Assembly (NCBI GenBank): GCA_949289295.1
Contig: CASENM010000023.1
Coordinates: 1 to 64,000 of the forward strand
Source: an uncultured Bacteroides sp.
Lineage (GTDB): Bacteria > Bacteroidota > Bacteroidia > Bacteroidales > Bacteroidaceae
Direction of reading: 5' to 3'
DNA: 64,000 bases
Shown: piece after piece, positions 16,730-24,048 of the stretch
Numbering within the stretch: position 1 is the stretch's first letter
Layout of the letters: every line of letters begins with the position of its first letter
Notes under the pieces: generated by a model
Database searches by the model: none
Told to the model about the DNA's origin: nothing
Seen by the model: only the letters and a program-made list of their open reading frames with translations
Position numbers and translations under genes: made by a program

Positions 16730-16772
16730 AAACGACGGGACGTTTCAGACAAAACGCCGAAACGTTTTGCCA
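16707..16772. repeat. 22-bp tandem palindromic repeat array, locus A (3 units)
   Basis: Units at 16707-16728, 16729-16750 and 16751-16772, all beginning AAAACG with CGTTT 12-17 bases further on. Units 1 and 3 are near-exact reverse complements of each other (one mismatch over the 18-nt core). Same family as the arrays at 30433-30520 and 50036-50123. Confidence 0.7.
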
Positions 16773-16818
16773 ATGACCAGAACAAATCAATTAAACAAAC
16801 TTAACTTATTGTCATTTT

Positions 16819-17352
16819 ATGATTACATTCACTCCCATACGTACAACAGACAAAGATTATTCTTTTGTAGAAAATCTGCTCCACACATCATTCCCGGAAA
16901 ATGAACGCCGCGAGGACGAAGGACAACGGTACAACACGGATTATAATCCGAAGTTCACCTGCTACCTGATTACCGACGGAGAGACACGGGTGGGACTTTT
17001 CACCCTTTGGAAACTGGACGGCTTCCACTATGCCGAACATCTGGCCACCTCGCCGGAAGTGCGCAACCGGGGTTATGGAAAACTCATCATGAAACAAGTC
17101 ACAGAAATGATCTCCGACATACTGATTCTTGAAGTGGAAGAGCCGACCGATGAGATGAGCACCCGCCGGATCGGATTCTACCGCCGTTGCGGACTGAAAC
17201 TGTGTGACAAGCCCTATACGCAACCTCCTTACAGAAAAGGCGGAGAAGGCTTGCCGCTGAAACTGATGTTCTACGGAACAGAAAGCATCGATCAGCCGTT
17301 CGAGAAAATCTGTGACGGCATCTACAAAGAAGTGTATGGAGTAGACATGTAA
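16819..17352 (+). CDS. GNAT family N-acetyltransferase
   Basis: A 177-residue acetyltransferase with the GNAT fold. The acetyl-CoA pyrophosphate-binding motif A is visible as HLATSPEVRNRGYGKLIMKQ (R/Q-x-x-G-x-G/A form RNRGYG), preceded by a beta-bulge strand (DGFHYAEHLAT) and followed by the motif B strand (ILILEVEEPTDEMSTRRIGFYRRCG). The acceptor is unknown; GNAT proteins acetylate small amines, antibiotics or protein termini. It lies upstream of the dicarboxylate transporter gene in the same direction (47 bp gap), possibly cotranscribed. Confidence 0.85.
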   Translation: MITFTPIRTTDKDYSFVENLLHTSFPENERREDEGQRYNTDYNPKFTCYLITDGETRVGLFTLWKLDGFHYAEHLATSPEVRNRGYGKLIMKQVTEMISDILILEVEEPTDEMSTRRIGFYRRCGLKLCDKPYTQPPYRKGGEGLPLKLMFYGTESIDQPFEKICDGIYKEVYGVDM

Positions 17353-17399
17353 AATCCATACACCACAATAAATATCAGAATCACTAACCCAAACGAAAA

Positions 17400-18710
17400 A
17401 TGATTGTACAACTGTTTTTTGTCCTCCTGGCTATCGTGATAGGAGCCCGGCTGGGAGGTATCGGTCTGGGAGTTCTTGGAGGAACCGGACTTGCCATTCT
17501 CACTTTCGGATTCGGACTCGCCCCGACTGCCCCTCCCATAGATGTCATGCTGATGATAGTCGCTGTCATTGCAGCGGCCAGTTGCATGCAGGCGGCAGGA
17601 GGACTCGACCTAATGGTCAAATGGGCAGAAAAGCTATTACGGAAGAATCCCCAACAGATTACTATCCTCAGTCCGATTGTCACTTACCTGTTCACATTTG
17701 TAGCAGGAACCGGACATGTGGCCTATTCCGTATTGCCGGTCATTGCCGAAGTGGCTACGGAAACAAAAATCCGTCCGGAACGCCCCTTGGCCATTGCGGT
17801 CATCGCTTCCCAGCAAGCCATAACCGCCAGCCCCATCTCTGCCGCCACAGTTGCTCTGCTCAGCATGTTGTCGGGCTTCGGCATCTCGCTGATGGACATC
17901 CTGATCATTTCCGTTCCAAGCACATTGGCGGGTGTTCTGATTGGAGCGTTGTATTCTCTGAAAGTAGGCAAAGAGCTGGAAAAAGACCCTGAATACCTCC
18001 ATCGGCTGGCGAAAGGAGAGTTCAACGACATGCACTACAAAACAGCGGAAGTACAGAATCACCATAAAGCATTATGGTCGGTCATTCTCTTCCTTACCGC
18101 CACCGCAGGTATCGTATTGTTCGGTTCCGTCGAGAGCCTCCGCCCTACCTTTGAAACAACCCAAGGAACAATGACGATGGAAATGTCGCACATCATCGAG
18201 ATTCTGATGCTCACTGCCGCCACTTTCATTCTTCTGATTACCCGGACAGACGGCATCAAGGCTGTGCAAGGTTCCGTATTCCTGGCCGGGATGCAGGCTG
18301 TAGTGGCCATATTCGGTATCGCATGGATGGGCGACACCTTTATCAACGGTAACATGGCGGAACTGAAGGGCTCCATCGAACATATCGTCACCGAAATGCC
18401 GTGGCTGTTCGGCATCGCCCTGTTCGTCATGTCCATTCTGCTGTTCAGCCAGGCAGCCACAATCCGCGCACTCCTGCCGTTGGGAATCAGTCTGGGCATA
18501 TCCCCCTATCTGCTGATAGCTCTTTTTCCGGCCGTAAACGGCTATTTTTTCATACCCAACTATCCGACAGTAGTGGCAGCCATCAATTTCGACCGGACAG
18601 GAACGACACATATCGGCAAATACATCTTGAATCATTCCTTCATGATTCCCGGCTTGATCGCCACAGGCGTGTCAGTCGCATTAGGATTCTTGCTGATACA
18701 ATTGCTTTGA
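17400..18710 (+). CDS. Anaerobic C4-dicarboxylate transporter (DcuA/DcuB family)
   Basis: A 436-residue inner-membrane carrier with about 10-12 hydrophobic helices. The family-typical segments are FVAGTGHVAYSVLPVIAEVA, SQQAITASPISAATVALLS (a helix-hairpin loop with the conserved QQAITASP) and YFFIPNYPTVVAAINFDRTG. Dcu carriers exchange fumarate, malate or aspartate for succinate. That matches Bacteroides metabolism, in which fumarate respiration makes succinate for export. Whether this copy is the DcuA-like or DcuB-like type cannot be decided by eye. Ends with a hydrophobic helix; no terminator is obvious. Confidence 0.9.
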   Translation: MIVQLFFVLLAIVIGARLGGIGLGVLGGTGLAILTFGFGLAPTAPPIDVMLMIVAVIAAASCMQAAGGLDLMVKWAEKLLRKNPQQITILSPIVTYLFTFVAGTGHVAYSVLPVIAEVATETKIRPERPLAIAVIASQQAITASPISAATVALLSMLSGFGISLMDILIISVPSTLAGVLIGALYSLKVGKELEKDPEYLHRLAKGEFNDMHYKTAEVQNHHKALWSVILFLTATAGIVLFGSVESLRPTFETTQGTMTMEMSHIIEILMLTAATFILLITRTDGIKAVQGSVFLAGMQAVVAIFGIAWMGDTFINGNMAELKGSIEHIVTEMPWLFGIALFVMSILLFSQAATIRALLPLGISLGISPYLLIALFPAVNGYFFIPNYPTVVAAINFDRTGTTHIGKYILNHSFMIPGLIATGVSVALGFLLIQLL

Positions 18711-18776
18711 TACATTATCAGTAAATATGGTACAAAAACATGTAAACCGGTTATGCCCCGTCAGTGGAGGAAAGGC

Positions 18777-18784
18777 TATTTTTG
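18777..18784 (+). promoter_or_regulatory. -7 box of the CMD-cupin gene
   Basis: TATTTTTG 26 bp before the ATG at 18811, matching TAnnTTTG. Confidence 0.55.
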
Positions 18785-18810
18785 CAGGGTAACCAATAAC
18801 ACCCGCAGAC

Positions 18811-19632
18811 ATGAAAAAAGTTTTGTTCTTATTACTGATTGTTCTAACCACACACATTGAAAGTATTATGTCACAAGCAAAAATTACTCAGACCGCCGGA
18901 CACGCCCAACTGGGAGAGTTCGCGCCTAAATTCGCCGAATTGAACGACAACATCCTGTTCGGAGAAATCTGGAACCGTCCGGGCCTCAGCCCCCACGACC
19001 GCAGTATGATTACCGTAGCCACACTGATCGGAAAGGGAATCATCGACTCTTCTCTCAATCATCACCTGCAGTTTGCCAAAAGCAACGGGGTTACGCGTAC
19101 GGAAATATCAGAAATGCTGACCCATATCGCCTTTTACGCCGGATGGCCCAATGCATGGGGAGCTTTCAGACTGGCTAAAGACATATGGGCTGACGAAGTG
19201 ACTGAAAACGATGGCAAGTCGGCTTTCCAACGCGAAATGATTTTCCCCATCGGAGAGCCCAATACAGCTTACGCACAATATTTCACAGGCAACAGTTATT
19301 TAGCCCGTATTTCTACCGAACAAATACCTTTTTCGAACGTAACATTCGAAGCACGTTGCCGAAACAACTGGCACATCCACCACGCTACAAAAGGAGGAGG
19401 CCAGATGCTGGTCTGCGTGGCAGGACGTGGCTGGTATCAGGAAGAGGGAAAACCCGCAGTACAAATGCTTCCCGGAGACGTAATCCACATACCGGCTAAC
19501 GTAAAACATTGGCATGGTGCTGCCGCCGACAGTTGGTTTGCCCACCTGGCTTTTGAAATTCCGGGAGAAAACACTTCCAATGAATGGCTAGAGCCAGTGA
19601 GTGATGAAGAATACGACAAACTAGACAAATAG
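18811..19632 (+). CDS. Exported carboxymuconolactone-decarboxylase-like / cupin fusion protein
   Basis: A 273-residue two-domain protein with an N-terminal signal sequence (MKKVLFLLLIVLTTHIESIM). Residues ~35-125 are a carboxymuconolactone decarboxylase/AhpD-type helical domain (DRSMITVATLIGKGI, then FAKSNGVTRTEISEMLTHIA, AGWPNAWGAF); the CxxC of peroxidase-active AhpD is missing. Residues ~165-265 are a cupin barrel with metal-binding pattern (NWHIHHATKGGGQMLVCVAG, then GDVIHIPANVKHWHGA). Such CMD-cupin fusions are frequent and of unknown substrate. The signal peptide suggests a periplasmic role. Monocistronic with its own -7 box; followed by a ~118-bp inverted-repeat element. Confidence 0.8.
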   Translation: MKKVLFLLLIVLTTHIESIMSQAKITQTAGHAQLGEFAPKFAELNDNILFGEIWNRPGLSPHDRSMITVATLIGKGIIDSSLNHHLQFAKSNGVTRTEISEMLTHIAFYAGWPNAWGAFRLAKDIWADEVTENDGKSAFQREMIFPIGEPNTAYAQYFTGNSYLARISTEQIPFSNVTFEARCRNNWHIHHATKGGGQMLVCVAGRGWYQEEGKPAVQMLPGDVIHIPANVKHWHGAAADSWFAHLAFEIPGENTSNEWLEPVSDEEYDKLDK

Positions 19633-19650
19633 GCCGAATTGAGTGGAAGT

Positions 19651-19768
19651 GTGTCATAATTGAAAAACAAGGAACGGAGGCACAAAGACACGGAGAGAAC
19701 ATGTTGGTGAATCAACAATATAAAAACTCTGCGTCTCTGTGCCTCCGTGTTTCAAATCATTTTGACAC
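19651..19768. repeat. ~118-bp inverted-repeat element with GTGTCA/TGACAC ends
   Basis: Outer ends GTGTCA (19651-19656) and TGACAC (19763-19768) enclose extended complementary arms, including ACGGAGGCACAAAGACACGG near 19674 against CTCTGCGTCTCTGTGCCTCC near 19727. It contains no gene. It lies behind the CMD-cupin gene. The spacing and end sequence resemble the element at 40840-40960. Confidence 0.6.
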
Positions 19769-19910
19769 ATCTTCACTTTCGTCTTCCAACCTTTCAAACA
19801 CCGTACGTACCGTTCACATAATTTCTTATTTAATTCCAATAGTGCAGATGTACGAAGAGTAACTAAATCTTTGAGATACATCAGACGTGAACACCCAACG
19901 TATAAACACG

Positions 19911-19944
19911 AAAAAAGCGACTATCTGTTTTTTAGATAATCGCT
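19911..19944 (-). terminator. Terminator of tRNA-Lys
   Basis: Read on the minus strand, AGCGATTATCT and AGATAGTCGCT form an 11-bp stem (one mismatch) around AAAAAAC, followed by TTTTTT. It sits 9 bp after the tRNA 3' end. Confidence 0.8.
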
Positions 19945-19952
19945 TGATTTTC

Positions 19953-20028
19953 TGGTGATCCGCTTGGGGCTCGAACCCAAGACCCCAACATTAAAAGTGT
20001 TGTGCTCTACCTGCTGAGCTAGCGAATC
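19953..20028 (-). tRNA. tRNA-Lys (anticodon TTT)
   Basis: A 76-nt cloverleaf with encoded CCA. The acceptor stem is GATTCGC/GCGGATC, the D-arm is GCTCAGCAGGTAGAGC, the anticodon arm is CAACA-CTTTTAA-TGTTG with anticodon TTT, and the T-arm is CTTGG-GTTCGAG-CCCAAG. Its own promoter (20065-20095) and terminator flank it, so it is transcribed alone. Confidence 0.96.
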
Positions 20029-20064
20029 AAACCTGTTCTTGCAATCATTTCCTGATTGCGTGTG

Positions 20065-20095
20065 CAAAGGTAGGCACTTTAATTGAAACGGCAAA
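20065..20095 (-). promoter_or_regulatory. Consensus promoter of tRNA-Lys
   Basis: On the minus strand TTTG (20092-20095) and TACCTTTG (20065-20072) are separated by exactly 19 bp, a full match to the Bacteroidetes housekeeping promoter. It is 36 bp upstream of the mature tRNA 5' end; a small inverted repeat (GCAATCA/TGATTGC) lies in the leader. Confidence 0.75.
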
Positions 20096-20154
20096 ACTTT
20101 TTATAGGAAAAATCGTTCATATAACTCATTTTACGTTTTTATTTGACGTTTCAG

Positions 20155-21102
20155 TTATTTATTAAGAGCACCGCAGTGAGGACAGATGCCCTTTGACCGC
20201 ATTTTTGCTCCACACGCTCCACAGGCATACGGATATCGGTTGGCTTTCATCAAGCGTCTGATGCACCATATTGTGTACGCGGCAAAACAGATGTACGCGG
20301 CATAGATCCATAGACATGTAAAGAATATATAGAGTATCGTGCAACAGGCGGCCAGTCCGGTCAAGTAGAAAGACGCGACTTCAAATGAGGTCTGGTGAAA
20401 AAGATCATCGAGCAGCGCCACTCCCAAAAGAAGAATCAGCCAGATGCATAGAATGAATAGTCCTAAGATAAGCGGCAGGTCAAAAGGGTTGAGGGACGGG
20501 TCATAATAATACCTTTCCCATGTCCCCGGAACAAAACGCTGCATACTGTTGTAGATAACTGCAGCTGCCGCAAGCAGCCATGAAAGTATGATTGGAAACA
20601 CGCTGTCGATATCGTTCAGCCATATCAGCCGAATCTGTTTTTTGCGGATGGCCCGATAAATGACTCCAAGAAAGAATGCGGCCAGTACCAGAAGAAATAT
20701 CAGCGTGTGTGAGTTGCTGAAGAAATGGATGCCCTGCGAAATGGGGTCTACCGGCACGATGCTTTTCAGAAGTCTGTTTTCTTGTATCCATCCGATGGTT
20801 TCCTGATCGCGTGCCACCTTTACCCACAGCGAGTCGATGGAATCTTTCGGATGCACTGTAAATTCGGCGACCACCAGCTTGTCTCCTTTTTTCACCGGTA
20901 TGGAGTCAGTAAAAGGAAGCCGTTGTAGCCAAAGTGTGTCGGATATCACCTTGAAGTTACTGTTCAAAGTGTACGGGTGTCCTATAGTCGTTTGAAGCGA
21001 GTCCTGTATTTTGCTTTCGGTTGATAAGTCCTGGGAGTAATGACATCCTGTCGCAATGCACAGAAGGATAAAGAAGCATGACAAAAGATAAGTCAGTCGC
21101 AT
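20155..21102 (-). CDS. Lipoprotein-like membrane protein with C-terminal zinc ribbon
   Basis: A 315-residue protein I cannot assign to a named family. The N-terminus is a lipoprotein signal (LLCIATGC, Cys20), followed by a ~100-residue extracytoplasmic region resembling an SH3-like domain (VKKGDKLVVAEFTVHPKDS, then TIGWIQENRLLKSIV). Next come about four membrane helices (~130-150, ~165-187, ~210-235, ~245-275), and the end has a CxxC...CxxC zinc ribbon (CGACGAKMRSKGICPHCG). It is the third gene of the metA-U32 operon, 16 bp behind the U32 gene. The mix of a lipid anchor, polytopic helices and a zinc ribbon is odd; the zinc ribbon should be cytoplasmic. Function unknown. Confidence 0.75.
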   Translation of the reverse strand: MRLTYLLSCFFILLCIATGCHYSQDLSTESKIQDSLQTTIGHPYTLNSNFKVISDTLWLQRLPFTDSIPVKKGDKLVVAEFTVHPKDSIDSLWVKVARDQETIGWIQENRLLKSIVPVDPISQGIHFFSNSHTLIFLLVLAAFFLGVIYRAIRKKQIRLIWLNDIDSVFPIILSWLLAAAAVIYNSMQRFVPGTWERYYYDPSLNPFDLPLILGLFILCIWLILLLGVALLDDLFHQTSFEVASFYLTGLAACCTILYIFFTCLWIYAAYICFAAYTIWCIRRLMKANRYPYACGACGAKMRSKGICPHCGALNK

Positions 21103-21118
21103 ATCATTTCCCTCCTTT

Positions 21119-22960
21119 TTAGTTGTCGGCCAATACTTTCATCTGGCATGCCTTACAGTCGAATTCCAGACGGAATCTCCGTCCGTCCGCACTTACCAGA
21201 TAAAACGGTTCGCGGAAAGGCGGACGTTTATGATGGTGTGTCGGACACCAGCCCATGCTGTAGCGCAGACAATGCTTACAGAACATTAGGGGTACACCGG
21301 AGGGAGCCGTTTTTTCAAAGGCCGGTTCTATCCGTTTCACTCCATGGTCGTGATAAAAAGCGGCGGCTTGTCTGTTCATCACATTTCCCAGATAGGTGAG
21401 TTCCTGTATCGGGAACGGGTGATGGGTCGCTTCCATTCTGGCTGTTTCTTGAGGATAAGTAATGGCACGCAGACTTATCAGTTTTTCAGTAGCCTTCCGG
21501 CGTAGTTCGGACAAGGCGGATGAAGGGATAAACCAGTTCTCAGAGAACCGGATGTCGATACTTTCCGCCTGAAAAGGGGTATTTCCCCATTTGCCCAACT
21601 GTGTTTTCTGGTTCTCAACTTGGGGAGTATGTGCGGGTGTCTTCTCCTGTGGAAGGGCCACACTGACCCGGTTTCCGTCCTCATCCGCGAGATTTAGCGT
21701 GAATCCGAAATTGTTTTCTTCCAGTGATACGTTGACGGATATTTTCCGTTCTGCGGATTTCTTCAGCATGGTCCGCTCGAATTCCTGATCGAAATTGCGA
21801 TACAGTCTTGTTTTCGGACGTACCGTCGGTCTTTCCTGCAGGTACAGTCTGTTGTTCTCCACTCTGTTCACCCGGAAGCCTTGAAGCTTACCTTGTTCGT
21901 CCAGATAGCAGAGGCCGTCACCGTTGCTGAACGGTTTGGTTCCTGCCACGATGATACAGTTGCCCCGTATTTCTTTTACCGTACCGACTTCCTCGCCCAA
22001 TGATTTGGGCGTGTCAAACGAGAAGATACCCGGATTGCGCCCGTGAGCGAAGTATTCCGTAAATCCACGGTTGAAACTCTTGTCAGGCTGGGGGCGGAAA
22101 GACAGTTCCACATGTCCCGATGATGCACGGCGATATTCTTTTCTCCGCTTGAAGATGGCATCCAGTCTTTTCCGGTAGTATGCCGTCACATTCTTTACGT
22201 ACGACACCTCTTTCAGTCTTCCTTCTATTTTCAGTGATGTAGCTCCCGCATCGAGCAATGCTTCCAGATTTTCACTTTGGTTCATGTCTTTCAGTGACAG
22301 GAGATGTCTATCGCGAGCGATTATCTTTCCGTCGGTATCCACCATGTCGAAGCCCAGACGGCAGAACTGGGCACATTCCCCACGGTTGGCACTTCGTCCG
22401 AAGCAGGCCTGACTCACATAGCATTGGCCGCTGTAGCTCACACACAGGGCACCGTGGATGAACACCTCAAGCGGGGTGTCGGGACAGGCTTTATGAATCC
22501 GGGCTATTTCGTCGAGACTCAGCTCACGGGCCAGTACCACCTGACGGAATCCGGCATCAGCCAGGAATCTCACTTTCTCCACATCGCGGTTGTCCATCTG
22601 TGTACTGGCGTGCAAAGGAATGGGAGGAAGGTTCAAACGTGTAATACCCATATCCTGTACAATCAGTGCGTCCACGCCGATACGGTACAACTCCCAGATC
22701 ATCTTTTCTGTGTCGGGCAGTTCCTCGTCATGGAGAATCGTGTTGACAGTTACATAGATACGTGCCCTGAACAGATGTGCATATCTCACCAGCCGCGCGA
22801 TGTCATCCAAAGAGTTTCCGGCGGCGGCCCGTGCCCCAAAGCGCGGAGCACCGATATATACGGCATCTGCCCCATGGTTGATGGCCTCCAGTCCGCATTC
22901 CAGATTCTTGGCCGGGGCCAGCAGCTCGATCGGACGTATGGAGAAGCTATCTGATTTCAT
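21119..22960 (-). CDS. U32 family peptidase-like RNA hydroxylation protein (RlhA/TrhP type)
   Basis: A 613-residue U32-family protein. The N-terminal TIM-barrel begins with the family signature ELLAPAKNLECGLEAINHGADAVYIG and continues to the Cys-rich segment (CYVSQACFGRSANRGECAQFC) that in this family ligates an Fe-S cluster. The C-terminal part matches the DUF3656-type collagenase-like extension (VKNVTAYYRKRLDAIF, later KPFSNGDGLCYLDEQGKL) and ends with another Cys-rich stretch (FCKHCLRYSMGWCPTHHH). Family members once called collagenases are now known in E. coli as RNA hydroxylation enzymes (RlhA on 23S rRNA, TrhP on tRNA, using prephenate). Its start codon overlaps the end of metA by 14 bp, so the two are translationally coupled. 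Specific RNA target unresolved. Confidence 0.85.
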   Translation of the reverse strand: MKSDSFSIRPIELLAPAKNLECGLEAINHGADAVYIGAPRFGARAAAGNSLDDIARLVRYAHLFRARIYVTVNTILHDEELPDTEKMIWELYRIGVDALIVQDMGITRLNLPPIPLHASTQMDNRDVEKVRFLADAGFRQVVLARELSLDEIARIHKACPDTPLEVFIHGALCVSYSGQCYVSQACFGRSANRGECAQFCRLGFDMVDTDGKIIARDRHLLSLKDMNQSENLEALLDAGATSLKIEGRLKEVSYVKNVTAYYRKRLDAIFKRRKEYRRASSGHVELSFRPQPDKSFNRGFTEYFAHGRNPGIFSFDTPKSLGEEVGTVKEIRGNCIIVAGTKPFSNGDGLCYLDEQGKLQGFRVNRVENNRLYLQERPTVRPKTRLYRNFDQEFERTMLKKSAERKISVNVSLEENNFGFTLNLADEDGNRVSVALPQEKTPAHTPQVENQKTQLGKWGNTPFQAESIDIRFSENWFIPSSALSELRRKATEKLISLRAITYPQETARMEATHHPFPIQELTYLGNVMNRQAAAFYHDHGVKRIEPAFEKTAPSGVPLMFCKHCLRYSMGWCPTHHHKRPPFREPFYLVSADGRRFRLEFDCKACQMKVLADN

Positions 22961-23870
22961 TGATGTCGTAAGGAGTTTCCTGATAAACGTAATAGTTCAT
23001 CCAGTTGGAGAACAGGAGATTAGCCGTACTTCGCCAGCGTACCAGCGGTCCCTTCTCAGGATTGTTGTCCCGATAATAGTTTCTTGGCATCTCGATAGGC
23101 AGACCTTTCCCCAAGTCACGGCGGTATTCGGTATCCAGCGTGTAAGGGGCGTATTCGGAATGTCCTGTCACATAGAATTCACGTCCGCCCCGGGCCATCA
23201 CGATATGCACTCCGGAATCTTCCGATTCTGAAATCACCTGCAATGCCGGACAACGGTCAATATCCTCACGGCGCACTTCAGTATGCCGGCTGTGGGGGAC
23301 AAAGAACACATCATCGAAACCGCGGAAGATAGGCAGTTTCTGGAAACCTTCGCATACATGATGCTCAAAGATTCCGAACATCTTCTTTCCCAGCGGATAT
23401 TTGGGTATGCCATAATGATGGTACAGTCCGGCTTGTGCCGCCCAGCAGATATACAGGGTAGAGGTGACATGTGTGCGTGTCCAGTCGAATATTTCCTGAA
23501 TCTCGCTCCAATAGTTCACTTCCTCAAACTCCAGATGTTCTACGGGTGCTCCTGTGATGATCATTCCGTCAAACTTCTCGTCTCTCATGCAGGCAAAATC
23601 CCGATAGAAAGCTTTCATGTGCTCGATGGGCGTATTTTTTGAAGTGTGGCTTTTCAGCTTCATGAAGCTGACCTCAATCTGCAGGGGAGAATTGGACAGA
23701 AGGCGGATCAAATCTGTTTCTGTCGTAATCTTGAGCGGCATCAGGTTGAGAATGACTATTTTCAACGGACGGATATCCTGCGTACTGGCACGTGAAGTGT
23801 CAATCACGAAGATATTCTCTTCTTTCAGCAAGTCTATCGCCGGGAGTTTGTCAGGTAAATTTAATGGCAT
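22947..23870 (-). CDS. metA: Homoserine O-acyltransferase MetA (predicted acetyl-CoA type)
   Basis: A 307-residue MetA-family enzyme activating homoserine for methionine synthesis. The nucleophile is Cys142 (YICWAAQAG), and the His/Glu pair is His237-Glu239 in TGHSEYAP. Residue 111 is Glu (ITGAPVEHLEFEEVNYW). In characterised MetA proteins Glu111 (as in Bacillus cereus) selects acetyl-CoA, whereas E. coli has Gly and uses succinyl-CoA. So this is predicted to be a homoserine O-acetyltransferase despite the common succinyltransferase name. First gene of the operon with the U32 and zinc-ribbon genes; a -7 box lies at 23907-23914. Confidence 0.92.
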   Translation of the reverse strand: MPLNLPDKLPAIDLLKEENIFVIDTSRASTQDIRPLKIVILNLMPLKITTETDLIRLLSNSPLQIEVSFMKLKSHTSKNTPIEHMKAFYRDFACMRDEKFDGMIITGAPVEHLEFEEVNYWSEIQEIFDWTRTHVTSTLYICWAAQAGLYHHYGIPKYPLGKKMFGIFEHHVCEGFQKLPIFRGFDDVFFVPHSRHTEVRREDIDRCPALQVISESEDSGVHIVMARGGREFYVTGHSEYAPYTLDTEYRRDLGKGLPIEMPRNYYRDNNPEKGPLVRWRSTANLLFSNWMNYYVYQETPYDINEIR

Positions 23871-23906
23871 GTGTATTTAATTTTTTTCTTTACATTTTTA
23901 TCGGAG

Positions 23907-23914
23907 CAAAGTTA
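23907..23914 (-). promoter_or_regulatory. -7 box of the metA operon
   Basis: TAACTTTG on the minus strand, 36 bp upstream of the metA ATG. No metA riboswitch fold is evident in the short leader. Confidence 0.55.
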
Positions 23915-23967
23915 ATAAATTTCCGGCAAGTGTAGGTTATCCGCGAGCATGATTTGAAGAATTGAAC

Positions 23968-24040
23968 ACAGAGACACGGAAACACAGCATTTTTATTTTG
24001 TTGATTTACAAAAACCTTCCCTGTGTCTCCGTGTCTCTGT
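23968..24040. repeat. Hairpin of 'ACAGAGACACGGAGACACAG' words behind the metal efflux operon
   Basis: 20-bp arms at 23968-23987 and 24021-24040 match with a single mismatch around a 33-nt loop. It lies 9 bp beyond the stop codon of the TolC-like gene. No T-tract follows, but it may end or stabilise the efflux transcript. Shares its sequence words with elements at 19674, 32322 and 50320. Confidence 0.6.
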
Positions 24041-24048
24041 AGGCTGGC

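Noticed and set aside
16707..16772. CRISPR-like short regular repeats
   Set aside because: Units are contiguous with no spacers and are palindromic; no cas genes are in the window. Same reasoning for 30433-30520 and 50036-50123.
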